From Rhodoblastus acidophilus (GTDB lineage Bacteria > Pseudomonadota > Alphaproteobacteria > Rhizobiales > Beijerinckiaceae): a stretch of DNA of 64,000 nucleotides. A model generated the notes under the pieces. It made no database searches, had not been told where the DNA came from, and was given only the letters and a program-made list of their open reading frames with translations. This document shows, piece after piece, positions 35,727 to 44,059 of the stretch (its first letter is position 1; the number at the start of each line of letters is the position of its first letter). Both the position numbers and the translations under genes were made by a program. The DNA is taken from the NCBI RefSeq assembly GCF_900187365.1, contig NZ_FYDG01000006.1, positions 124,001 through 188,000 on the forward strand, given 5' to 3'.

Positions 35727-38192
35727 ATGAATGGTGTTTCAGTCACGGATCAGAACGCAGCGATCGCGCTGACGCCCGACGAAATCGTGGCTCAGAGCCT
35801 CGCCCTCGCCGTCAAATCGCATGACGAGGGCGATCTCGCCGAAGCCGAGAAGCTCTATCGCGCCATTCTCTCCTTCCAGCCGACGCAACCCGACGCCTTG
35901 CACGGCATGGGCGTCATCGCCCATCAATGCAAACAGGACGAGGTGTCGGAACAGCTTTTGCGGGCCGCGCTCGAGCAGCGCAGCGATCCCACGTTCCACA
36001 ACAATCTCGCTCTCGTGCTGCTGGAGCTCGACCGGCCGCACGAGGCCCTGCGCGAAGTCTATCGGGCGCTGGAGCTGCGCACCCATTACCCCGCCGCCTA
36101 TAACGCGCTTGGCGCCATTCAGGAAAAGCTGCACCTGCGCGCGGAGGCGACGGAGTCGTACAAGAAGGCGACGGAGCTGAATCCCGCCTATGCCGCCGCC
36201 CATTCCAATCTCGGCAAGGTTCTCTATGAAATCGGCCGCTCCGCCGATAGCGAAAAGGCTTGCGACCGGGCGCTCGAGCTCACGCCCGCATGCCCGGAGG
36301 CGTTGAACCTCAAGGGCAACCTGTTGCGCATGAAAGGCGTCTTCAAGAAGGCGCTGGACTATTTCGACCGCGCGTTGGAGGCGCGGCCCGTCTGCGCCGA
36401 GATTTACAACAACAAAGCCCTGACGCTGAAGGCGATGAAACGGCTGAATGAGGCGCTTGTCGCCGCGCGCTGCGCCATCGCCTGCGAGGCGTCCTTCGCG
36501 CCGGCCATAGTGACCCTCGGCGCCATTCTGATGGATCAGGGCAAGCTGACGGAGGCGATCGAGCAGTTCGAAAAAGCCATCGCCTGCGATCCGGAAAATG
36601 TGGAAGCCTACAACAATCTCGGCTCGGCCCTGATCCAGTCCGATCGCACCGACGAAGGCATCGAAGCCTATGAAAGGGCGATCGAACTCAGCGAGGAAAT
36701 CGTCGCCACGCAGAAAAAGTACGACATGGCGTGTCTGCTCTACACCAGGTTCTCCTACGAGAAGGCGCTCGACGCGTTCAACAGCGCGCTGGCCGACATG
36801 CCCAATTTCGTCGCGGCGAAGAACAATGTCGGCGTCGCCATGCAGAACCTGGGGATGACCGAGGAGGCGCTCGACGCCTATGAGCAGGCCATCTCCCTCG
36901 ATCCGAAATTCTCGGCGGCCTATTCCAACAAGCTGATGGGCATGCAGTACAGCGACCGCTACACCAACGCGGACGTGCTGGAGCTCGCGCGCCGGTTCGG
37001 CGCGCATTTCGACCGTCCCGATCCGCGCGGCTTCGCGGATCGGGACCGTTCGCCCGAGCGGAAGCTGCGGATCGGCTATATTTCCGGCGACTTCAACTGC
37101 CATCCGGTTGGCTTTTTCGCCTTGCCCGCGGTCAGCGGGCATGATCACGGGCGTTTCGAAATCACCTGTTATTACGCCTGCGACACCGATGACGAGGTGA
37201 CCGCCTATTTCCGCCGATTCGCCGACCGCTGGCGGCCTGTCACGAGCAAGAGCGACGACGAGATCGCGGAAATGGTCCGCGAGGACGAGATCGACATTCT
37301 CGTCGATCTCAACGGCCACACCGCGAAGACGCGCCTGACCTCGCTCGGGCTGAAGCCCGCGCCTATCCAGGTTCATTGGGTCGGTTTCACCGGCACCACC
37401 GGCATGTCCACGATCGATTACCTGATCCTCGACCCCGTCTCCGCTCCCCCGGGCGCCGACAAATGGTATGCGGAATCGCTGGTGCGTCTGCCCTACGGCC
37501 GGTTCAGCTATGTGCCGATGGTGCAGGAGCTTGTCCGCGCCGAACCGCCGTGCCTGAGCCGAGGCTATGTCACCTTTGGCTCCTTCAACAACATCACCAA
37601 AATCACCGATGAAGTCTTCGAGGTCTGGGCGCAAATCGTGCTGGCGGTGCCCGGCTCGCGCCTGCTGCTGAAATCGCGCGCGCTGGTGGAGGAAAAGGTG
37701 CGCGAGCGCTTTATCGCCAAATTCGAGGCGCTCGGCCTGCCGTTGGACCGCCTCGAATTTCGCGGCGCCGGGCATTATCGCGGCATGCTGGCCGAATACA
37801 ACGACATGGACATCGCGCTCGACCCCTATCCGTTCGGCGGCGCGACCACGAGTTGCGACGCGATGCTGATGGGCGTGCCGGTGATCACCTTGCCGAGCGA
37901 TCGTCTCGCTTCGCGCCAGACCGCGTGCTTCTACGCCAATATGGGCGTGGAGGGATTCGTCGCGACCTCGCGGCAGGATTACATCGACCGCGCCGTGGCG
38001 CTGGCCAACGATCCCGAGCGGTTGCGCGAAGTGCGCAAGATGCTGCCCGACGCCTTGATCGCGGCGCCTTTCACCGACAGCGCCAAGTTCACCGCGCGGC
38101 TGGAGGACGCCTATCGCGCCATGTGGCGCAAGTTCGCGGCGGGTGAGCCGGCCGGGCCGATCACAATCGAGGCCGAGGAGGCGACAGCGTGA
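35727..38192 (+). CDS. TPR-containing GT41-type glycosyltransferase, probable flagellin O-glycosyltransferase
   Basis: 821 residues from ATG 35727 (MNGVSVTDQNAAIAL). Residues ~20-430 contain about eleven TPR repeats (e.g. AYNALGAIQEKLHLRAEATE, AYNNLGSALIQSDRTDEGIE). The C-terminal half is an O-GlcNAc-transferase-like catalytic region: RIGYISGDFNCHPVGFF, QVHWVGFTGTTGMSTIDYLI, TFGSFNNITKITDEVFEVWA and DPYPFGGATTSCDAMLMGVP. Caulobacter FlmG has the same TPR plus transferase layout and glycosylates flagellin. Position directly behind two flagellin genes and overlapping (GTGA) a sugar-nucleotide gene makes flagellin the likely acceptor. The donor sugar is unknown. Confidence 0.85.
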   Translation: MNGVSVTDQNAAIALTPDEIVAQSLALAVKSHDEGDLAEAEKLYRAILSFQPTQPDALHGMGVIAHQCKQDEVSEQLLRAALEQRSDPTFHNNLALVLLELDRPHEALREVYRALELRTHYPAAYNALGAIQEKLHLRAEATESYKKATELNPAYAAAHSNLGKVLYEIGRSADSEKACDRALELTPACPEALNLKGNLLRMKGVFKKALDYFDRALEARPVCAEIYNNKALTLKAMKRLNEALVAARCAIACEASFAPAIVTLGAILMDQGKLTEAIEQFEKAIACDPENVEAYNNLGSALIQSDRTDEGIEAYERAIELSEEIVATQKKYDMACLLYTRFSYEKALDAFNSALADMPNFVAAKNNVGVAMQNLGMTEEALDAYEQAISLDPKFSAAYSNKLMGMQYSDRYTNADVLELARRFGAHFDRPDPRGFADRDRSPERKLRIGYISGDFNCHPVGFFALPAVSGHDHGRFEITCYYACDTDDEVTAYFRRFADRWRPVTSKSDDEIAEMVREDEIDILVDLNGHTAKTRLTSLGLKPAPIQVHWVGFTGTTGMSTIDYLILDPVSAPPGADKWYAESLVRLPYGRFSYVPMVQELVRAEPPCLSRGYVTFGSFNNITKITDEVFEVWAQIVLAVPGSRLLLKSRALVEEKVRERFIAKFEALGLPLDRLEFRGAGHYRGMLAEYNDMDIALDPYPFGGATTSCDAMLMGVPVITLPSDRLASRQTACFYANMGVEGFVATSRQDYIDRAVALANDPERLREVRKMLPDALIAAPFTDSAKFTARLEDAYRAMWRKFAAGEPAGPITIEAEEATA

Positions 38193-38959
38193 AGGTCGTC
38201 ATTCTCGCCGGTGGGCTGGGCACACGGCTCACCGAGGAAACGTCGGTGCGGCCCAAACCCATGGTCGAAATCGGCGGGAAGCCCGTGCTGTGGCACATCA
38301 TGAAGATCTACTCGGCGCACGGATTCAATGAATTCGTGATCTGCCTGGGCTATAAGGGCTATTACATCAAGGAATTCTTCTCGAACTACTTCCTGCACAT
38401 GTCGGACGTCACGTTCGACACGCGCGCCAACCGGATGGAAGTGCATCGGGAAATGGCCGAGCCGTGGCGCGTCACCCTGATCGACACCGGCGAGAAGACC
38501 ATGACCGGGGGGCGCATCAAGCGCATCCGCGATTACGTCGGAAACGACGACATGTTCGCGCTGACCTATGGCGATGGGGTGGGCGACGTAAATCTCACGG
38601 AACAAGTCAAATTTCATCGGCGGCATGGGCGCCTGGCCACGGTGACGGCGGTGCGTCCAGCCAAGCGGTTCGGCCTGCTCAATCTCGAAGGCGACCGCGT
38701 CGTGGCTTTTTCGGAAAAGCCGGAAGGCGAGGGCGGCTGGATCAGCGGCGGCTTCTTCCTGCTGTCGCCGAGCGTGCTGGACCGCATCGCCGGCGACGAC
38801 ACCACGTTCGAACGCGAGCCGCTCGCAGGCCTCGCGGCTGACGATCAATTGCGCGCCTTCATGCATCCCGGCTTCTGGGCGCCGATGGACACGTTGCGCG
38901 ACAAGATCGTCCTGGAGGAGCTGTGGTCGAACGGAGAGGCGCCGTGGAAAATCTGGTGA
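38189..38959 (+). CDS. rfbF: glucose-1-phosphate cytidylyltransferase
   Basis: 256 residues from GTG 38189 overlapping the previous stop. It makes CDP-glucose from CTP and glucose-1-phosphate. Signature: MKVVILAGGLGTRLTEETSV, KPMVEIGGKPVLWHIMKIYS and YGDGVGDVNL, typical of RfbF/DdhA. The fixed gene order with the next two genes (ddhA-ddhB-ddhC) supports the call. Confidence 0.95.
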   Translation: MKVVILAGGLGTRLTEETSVRPKPMVEIGGKPVLWHIMKIYSAHGFNEFVICLGYKGYYIKEFFSNYFLHMSDVTFDTRANRMEVHREMAEPWRVTLIDTGEKTMTGGRIKRIRDYVGNDDMFALTYGDGVGDVNLTEQVKFHRRHGRLATVTAVRPAKRFGLLNLEGDRVVAFSEKPEGEGGWISGGFFLLSPSVLDRIAGDDTTFEREPLAGLAADDQLRAFMHPGFWAPMDTLRDKIVLEELWSNGEAPWKIW

Positions 38960-40089
38960 TCGATTCCGCCTTCTGGCGCGGGCGGCGGGTGTTTGTCACC
39001 GGCCATACCGGCTTCAAGGGCGCGTGGCTGTCGCTGATGCTGGCGCGGCTGTCGGCGCGGGTCTCCGGCTTCGCCTTGGCGCCGCCGACGGACCCCAATC
39101 TGTTCACTCTGGCGGGCGTGGGCGCCGGGCTTGACGACCGGCGCGGCGATATTCGCGACCTCGAAGCTCTTGCCGGCGCGCTGGAGGCGGCGCAGCCCGA
39201 GATTCTCATTCATCTCGCAGCGCAGCCGCTGGTGCGCCAGTCTTATGCCGCCCCGGTGGAGACGTTCGAGACCAATGTGCTCGGCGTGGTCAACGCGCTC
39301 GAAGCGGCGCGGCGGGTCAAAAGCGTCCGGGCGATCGTCGTCGTCACCACCGACAAATGCTACGAGAATCGCGAATGGCTCTGGGCCTATCGCGAAAGCG
39401 ACGAACTCGGCGGCCGCGATCCCTATTCCGCGTCCAAAGCCTGCGCCGAACTGGTGGCGCAAGCCTATCGCAAAAGCTTCTTCGAAGGCGGGGCGGCGGT
39501 AGTCACCGCCCGCGCCGGCAATGTCATCGGCGGCGGCGATTTCTCGCCCGACCGCATCCTGCCCGACGCTTTCCGCGCCATCGCGGCTGGCGAGGTCCTG
39601 CGCGTTCGCGCGCCGCGCGCTGTGCGGCCGTGGCAACATGCGCTGGAGCCGCTGGCCGGCTATCTTCTGCTGGCGCAAAAGGCCTGCGAAGCGCCGGCGT
39701 CCTGTGAAGGCGCGTGGAATTTCGGCCCTGGCGCCGACAGCGAGCGCGACGTGCAGAGCCTGCTGCAGCGCTTCATGGCGCCGTGGGGCGAGGCGGCGCG
39801 CTGGCGAATCGACGGCGGCGAGCATCTCCACGAGGCCGGGCTGCTGCGCCTGGATGCGGCGCGCGCGCGCGAAATGTTGCAGTGGCGCCCGCGCCTGTCG
39901 TTCGACGAAGCGATTGGCTGGACTTCGGATTGGTACCGCGCCTTCGCCGCCGGCGCCGATATGCGCGCTTTCACCTTGAACCAGATCGACGGCTATCTCG
40001 GCCAGTGGACGCGGCTTACCTCGCCCTTCGCCGAGCGCGAGCGGGACGCCGCAAAGGAGACTTTTCATGCGGCCCAAGGAATCGCCTGA
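38923..40089 (+). CDS. rfbG: CDP-glucose 4,6-dehydratase
   Basis: 388 residues; GTG 38923 overlaps rfbF by 37 bases, and an in-frame GTG at 38944 is also possible. Extended SDR with NAD motif [23 protein letters not shown] and active-site YSASK. RfbG/DdhB converts CDP-glucose to CDP-4-keto-6-deoxyglucose. It overlaps rfbH by 23 bases. Confidence 0.95.
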   Translation: MVERRGAVENLVIDSAFWRGRRVFVTGHTGFKGAWLSLMLARLSARVSGFALAPPTDPNLFTLAGVGAGLDDRRGDIRDLEALAGALEAAQPEILIHLAAQPLVRQSYAAPVETFETNVLGVVNALEAARRVKSVRAIVVVTTDKCYENREWLWAYRESDELGGRDPYSASKACAELVAQAYRKSFFEGGAAVVTARAGNVIGGGDFSPDRILPDAFRAIAAGEVLRVRAPRAVRPWQHALEPLAGYLLLAQKACEAPASCEGAWNFGPGADSERDVQSLLQRFMAPWGEAARWRIDGGEHLHEAGLLRLDAARAREMLQWRPRLSFDEAIGWTSDWYRAFAAGADMRAFTLNQIDGYLGQWTRLTSPFAERERDAAKETFHAAQGIA

Positions 40090-41410
40090 GGCGGCGCGTT
40101 TGCGCGGGGAAATCCTGCGCCTCGTCGGCGAATATCACGATCTCGCCCATGCCGCCCCCAAAGCCGCCGACCAACGCGTCAGCGCGCCTGTTTCGGGGCG
40201 CGTCTATGGCGCCAGCGACATGCGGATGCTGGTCGAGTCGGCGCTGGATTTCTGGCTGACGACGGGCCGGTTCAACGACGCCTTTGAACAGAGGCTGGCC
40301 CAGCGCGTCGGCGCGCGCCGCGCCCTGACGGTGAACTCCGGTTCCTCGGCCAATCTCGTGGCCTTCGCCGCGCTGACCTCGCCGCGCCTGAAAGAGCGCG
40401 CGATCAAGCCCGGCGATGAAGTCATCACCTGCGCCACCGGGTTTCCGACCACGGTCAATCCCGCCTTGATGTGGGGCGCGGTTCCCGTTTTTGTCGATGT
40501 TTCGCTGCCCACCTACAATATCGACGTCGCTGCGGTCGAAGCGGCGATCGGCCCGCGCACCCGCGCCGTCATGGTCGCGCATACGCTGGGCAATCCCTTC
40601 GACGTGAAGGCGATCAAGGCGCTGTGCGAAAAGCACAATCTCTGGCTGATCGAGGATTGCTGCGACGCGTTGGGCGCGACGGTGGACGGCCAGCATGTCG
40701 GAACCTTCGGCGACGTGGGCACGCTGAGTTTTTACCCGGCGCATCACATCACCATGGGCGAGGGCGGGGCGGTGTTCACGCAGGACCCGCAGCTGGCGAA
40801 AGCGATGGAAAGCTTCCGCGATTGGGGTCGCGACTGCTATTGCGCGCCCGGCAAGGACAACAGCTGCAACAAACGCTATGGCTGGACGTCGGGCGATCTG
40901 CCCAAGGGCTATGACCACAAATACGTCTATTCCCATCTCGGCTACAATCTCAAGATCACCGACATGCAGGCGGCGGTGGGGCTGGCGCAGCTCGATCGGC
41001 TGGACGATTTCATCGCCGCGCGGCGGCGCAATTTCGATTGGCTGAGCCAGGGATTGGCCGCCTATGAGGACGCCCTGATCCTGCCGGAAGCCACGCCGGG
41101 AACAGAGCCGTCCTGGTTCGGCTTCCCGATCACCTTGCGCGCCGACGCGCCGATCTCGCGCGACGCCCTGGTGCAGCGCCTGAATGCGGCGGGGATCGGC
41201 ACACGGCTGTTGTTCGGCGGCAATCTGGTGCGACAGCCCTATATGAAGGGCCGCAATTTCCGCATTTCCGGCGCATTGACTCAGGCCGATGTCGTGGTCG
41301 AACGCACCTTCTGGATCGGGGTTTATCCGGGTCTGGGCGAACGAGAGATTGGCCACATGATCGAAACTCTCGGATCGACCCTTTGCGCGTCACAGCGGAT
41401 GGCCGTTTGA
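40067..41410 (+). CDS. rfbH: CDP-4-keto-6-deoxyglucose 3-dehydratase (E1, RfbH/DdhC type)
   Basis: 447 residues. DegT-fold PMP enzyme that removes the 3-hydroxyl. Diagnostic features are intact: the usual PLP lysine is replaced by His226 in [14 protein letters not shown], and an iron-sulfur cluster ligand set C257-x-C259-x7-C267 ([12 protein letters not shown]) plus an upstream Cys (EDCCDAL) is present. The product is CDP-4-keto-3,6-dideoxyglucose after reduction by an E3 protein, which is not in this window. It completes the ddhABC module. Confidence 0.94.
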   Translation: MRPKESPEAARLRGEILRLVGEYHDLAHAAPKAADQRVSAPVSGRVYGASDMRMLVESALDFWLTTGRFNDAFEQRLAQRVGARRALTVNSGSSANLVAFAALTSPRLKERAIKPGDEVITCATGFPTTVNPALMWGAVPVFVDVSLPTYNIDVAAVEAAIGPRTRAVMVAHTLGNPFDVKAIKALCEKHNLWLIEDCCDALGATVDGQHVGTFGDVGTLSFYPAHHITMGEGGAVFTQDPQLAKAMESFRDWGRDCYCAPGKDNSCNKRYGWTSGDLPKGYDHKYVYSHLGYNLKITDMQAAVGLAQLDRLDDFIAARRRNFDWLSQGLAAYEDALILPEATPGTEPSWFGFPITLRADAPISRDALVQRLNAAGIGTRLLFGGNLVRQPYMKGRNFRISGALTQADVVVERTFWIGVYPGLGEREIGHMIETLGSTLCASQRMAV

Positions 41411-41447
41411 AAGCTCCCGCGATCGTTGGGCCTGCAAGTCGAGAAAG

Positions 41448-42389
41448 GTGACAGCTGTGCAACAAGCAGAAGCTCAGGGTGACGCGCCGCGCGTCGCTGT
41501 CGGAAAAACGCATGTCGATCCTGCGCGGATTCGCAGGGAACGTATCGCGACGAGATGCGTCTGCTGCGGGAATCAAACCTTAAAATCGTCTCCGGCCATC
41601 CTGATGCCGTTTGTCGCCCACCGGGTTTTCGGGTGGGAGCCGGCGCTTGTCGATGAAAGCTGGGGTTTGAATACAATCAAGGCAGGACACGCATATAGCG
41701 TATGCAGGTCGATGTTCTGTGCGGACTGCGAATTTCTGTTTCTTGATATTCGATTCTCCGAGGCTGAGCTCGCCAGGCTGTATGACAACTATCGCATGGA
41801 CTCTTATGTTGCTTTGCGAGAGTTTTATGAGCCTGGCTATGCGCTCAGAAACGCTGGCCTCGACTCAGGCATCAATTATGTTTCCGTGATCGAGAAATTT
41901 CTTGAGCCTCATTTGCACATGCCGGTCTCTGTTCTTGATTGGGGCGGCGATACGGGAAAAAACACACCTTTTCGAAACGGAAACACCGCCGTCGATATCT
42001 ACGACATCAGCGCGAAATCGGTCGTGGAGGGCGCGAGAATCGTTCAGAAACAGGAAGCGTTCGCGAAAAAATACGACCTGGTTGTCTGTAGCAACGTCGT
42101 CGAACACGTCGCTTATCCGGCGCGGCTGCTTTGCGAGATAAAAAAGGCCATGCACAGCGGTTCTGTTTTGTACCTGGAGGCGCCCTTCGAGGCCGTGATG
42201 CGAAATAACCCGACAGATCCCCACCTGGTTAAGAAGCACTGGCACGAGCATATAAACTTTTTTAGCAAAAAGTCTGTGATGACGCTTATTGAGAAATGCG
42301 GGTTTAAAATAATAGACATCAGTAAAAATGAGATTGAATTAAATGGGAAAAGCGGCGCCGTGTTCATGGTTGCGTGCAAACTAAAATAA
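41448..42389 (+). CDS. class I SAM-dependent methyltransferase with Zn-binding N-terminus
   Basis: 313 residues from GTG 41448 (AGAAAGGTG context). Cys motifs near the N-terminus (RCVCCGN and FCADC) suggest a bound Zn; the SAM fold follows (VSVLDWGGDTGKNT, LVVCSNVVEHVAYP, HINFFSKKSVMTLIEKCGF). Such proteins often methylate sugars or polysaccharides in O-antigen loci. The second half (42100-42389) is strikingly AT-rich compared with its neighbours, which suggests recent acquisition. The substrate is unknown; it may trim or cap the flagellin glycan. Confidence 0.8.
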   Translation: MTAVQQAEAQGDAPRVAVGKTHVDPARIRRERIATRCVCCGNQTLKSSPAILMPFVAHRVFGWEPALVDESWGLNTIKAGHAYSVCRSMFCADCEFLFLDIRFSEAELARLYDNYRMDSYVALREFYEPGYALRNAGLDSGINYVSVIEKFLEPHLHMPVSVLDWGGDTGKNTPFRNGNTAVDIYDISAKSVVEGARIVQKQEAFAKKYDLVVCSNVVEHVAYPARLLCEIKKAMHSGSVLYLEAPFEAVMRNNPTDPHLVKKHWHEHINFFSKKSVMTLIEKCGFKIIDISKNEIELNGKSGAVFMVACKLK

Positions 42390-42661
42390 GAGAAATTCCC
42401 ATATTACAAGATAATGGATGCGCCACTTGTACAAGGCTGGCCGCATTCTTGCGCTTGCGCCGTTGATGGCGGGACAACGGCGCAGGGCGCCCACCTCAAG
42501 CTTCGGGTCAGGTCTGTCGTCCATTGTGGCCTGACCCTTTGGCGGGCGTTTTGGGCGCATGGAGGGACGAATCATTGTGGGCCCTTGCAGATGTTGAAGC
42601 TCCGCCGCACCCGGGCAATCCCCGGAATTTGTAACTCTTTAGCGGTTGGCTGGACTGTTCC
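42390..42661. other. 272-base gap inside the glycan island
   Basis: No convincing gene. The region is AT-rich at its start (42390-42415) and then returns to high GC. It may hold a promoter for the CBS-kinase/NeuB run, since the following genes are tightly coupled, but no consensus was recognised. Confidence 0.4.
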
Positions 42662-44059
42662 ATGACCATGATGCCCTTTTCCATCGGAGCCAAGGCGACC
42701 AAGGGATCGAATCTGATCGTGCCGATCGGCGCCACGGTCGGCGACGCGATTCGCACCATCGAAAGCGGCGTCGTGCAAACCGCTTTCGTGGTGGACGAAA
42801 ACCTTGTGCTGCTCGGCATCGTCACCAACGGCGACGTCCGCCGCTTCCTGCTGGCGGGCGGGGATATCGAGAGCGAGGTTGACGCTGCGCTCAACCGCAA
42901 CTTCAAGTCGGTTCGCGTCGACGCGCCGCGCGAGGAATCGCTCAGGCTGTTCGACATGGGCTATTCGGTGGTGCCGAGGCTCGACGCCCAGGGCCGGCTG
43001 GTCGATTTGCTGACGCCGGAGAGCCGTCAGGATTTCGAGAGAATCAGCCGGGTCGTGGCGCGCGGGCGCGCGCCGGCGCGCATCAGTTTCGCCGGCGGCG
43101 GCACCGACCTGACCTATTTCTTTTCCCGTTCGAAGGGCCTGGTGCTGAACGCCGCGATCGCGCGCTATTCGGTGACCACGCTGATTCCGCGGGATACGTC
43201 CGACATCGACATTTATTCGCACGATCTCGGACGCCACCAGCATTTCGCGTCCCCGCGCGCCATGGTCAAGGCCACGGATCACGGCCTGCTTTCGACCACG
43301 GCGGCGCTGATCAAACCGGGGTTCGGATTCGAGATGCATGTCTCCGCCGATTTTCCGGTCGGCTCCGGCCTTGGCGGCTCCTCCGCCGTGGTGGCGAGCA
43401 TCTTGGCGGCCTTCAACGAACTGCGGGTGGACCGTTGGTCGGCTTATGAAATCGCCGAACTCGCCTTCCAGGCCGAACGCCTGTGCTTCAAGATTCCCGG
43501 CGGCTGGCAGGATCAATATGCGACGGCGTTCGGCGGCTTCAACCTGATCGAATTCATGCCGTCGTGGAACAATGTCAATGCGCTGCGCCTGCCCGACGAG
43601 GTCGTGTTCGAGCTGGAGGAATCGCTGATCCTGTTCGACACGGGCATCGCGCATGATTCCGGCGATCTGCATCGCAGCCAGAAGACGGAAATGAGCAATT
43701 GCGAGGGCGACGAGAAGCTCACGCGGCTGACCGATTTCTGCATTGAAATGAACCGCGCCCTGGCGCGCCGGGATTTGCGTCGCTTCGGCGAAGGATTGAA
43801 CCAGGCGTGGCTGCTCAAGAAGGCCACGTCCTCGCGCATTTCCAACCCGGTGATCGAACAGATCTACGACGCGGCCCTCGCCGCGGGCGCCCTGGGCGGC
43901 AAACTGCTCGGCGCCGGCGGCGGCGGGCACATTCTGTTTTTCGCGCCGCCCGCGGCGCGCGCGGCCGTCATCGCGGCGCTGCGGCCGTTTCGCTGCACGC
44001 CCCACACCGTGCGCTTCGACACCAAGGGCGCGCATTCCTGGAGAACAACCCTGCAATGA
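42662..44059 (+). CDS. CBS-pair fused to GHMP sugar kinase (HddA-like)
   Basis: 465 residues. Residues ~20-130 are a tandem CBS pair (TAFVVDENLVLLGIVTNGDV; SVVPRLDAQGRLVDLL) of the type normally attached to sugar nucleotidyltransferases in legionaminic acid loci. Residues ~140-465 are a GHMP kinase resembling D-glycero-D-manno-heptose-7-phosphate kinase: APARISFAGGGTDLTYFF, the ATP loop PVGSGLGGSSAVVAS (~232) and the C-terminal KLLGAGGGGHILFF. Predicted to make a sugar-1-phosphate, perhaps with adenine-nucleotide control by the CBS pair. It overlaps the next gene by four bases (ATGA). Confidence 0.85.
   Translation: MTMMPFSIGAKATKGSNLIVPIGATVGDAIRTIESGVVQTAFVVDENLVLLGIVTNGDVRRFLLAGGDIESEVDAALNRNFKSVRVDAPREESLRLFDMGYSVVPRLDAQGRLVDLLTPESRQDFERISRVVARGRAPARISFAGGGTDLTYFFSRSKGLVLNAAIARYSVTTLIPRDTSDIDIYSHDLGRHQHFASPRAMVKATDHGLLSTTAALIKPGFGFEMHVSADFPVGSGLGGSSAVVASILAAFNELRVDRWSAYEIAELAFQAERLCFKIPGGWQDQYATAFGGFNLIEFMPSWNNVNALRLPDEVVFELEESLILFDTGIAHDSGDLHRSQKTEMSNCEGDEKLTRLTDFCIEMNRALARRDLRRFGEGLNQAWLLKKATSSRISNPVIEQIYDAALAAGALGGKLLGAGGGGHILFFAPPAARAAVIAALRPFRCTPHTVRFDTKGAHSWRTTLQ

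Noticed and set aside
35739-37775. 678-residue minus-strand frame opposite the TPR glycosyltransferase
   Set aside because: Shadow frame with no domain features; the plus strand is unambiguous.
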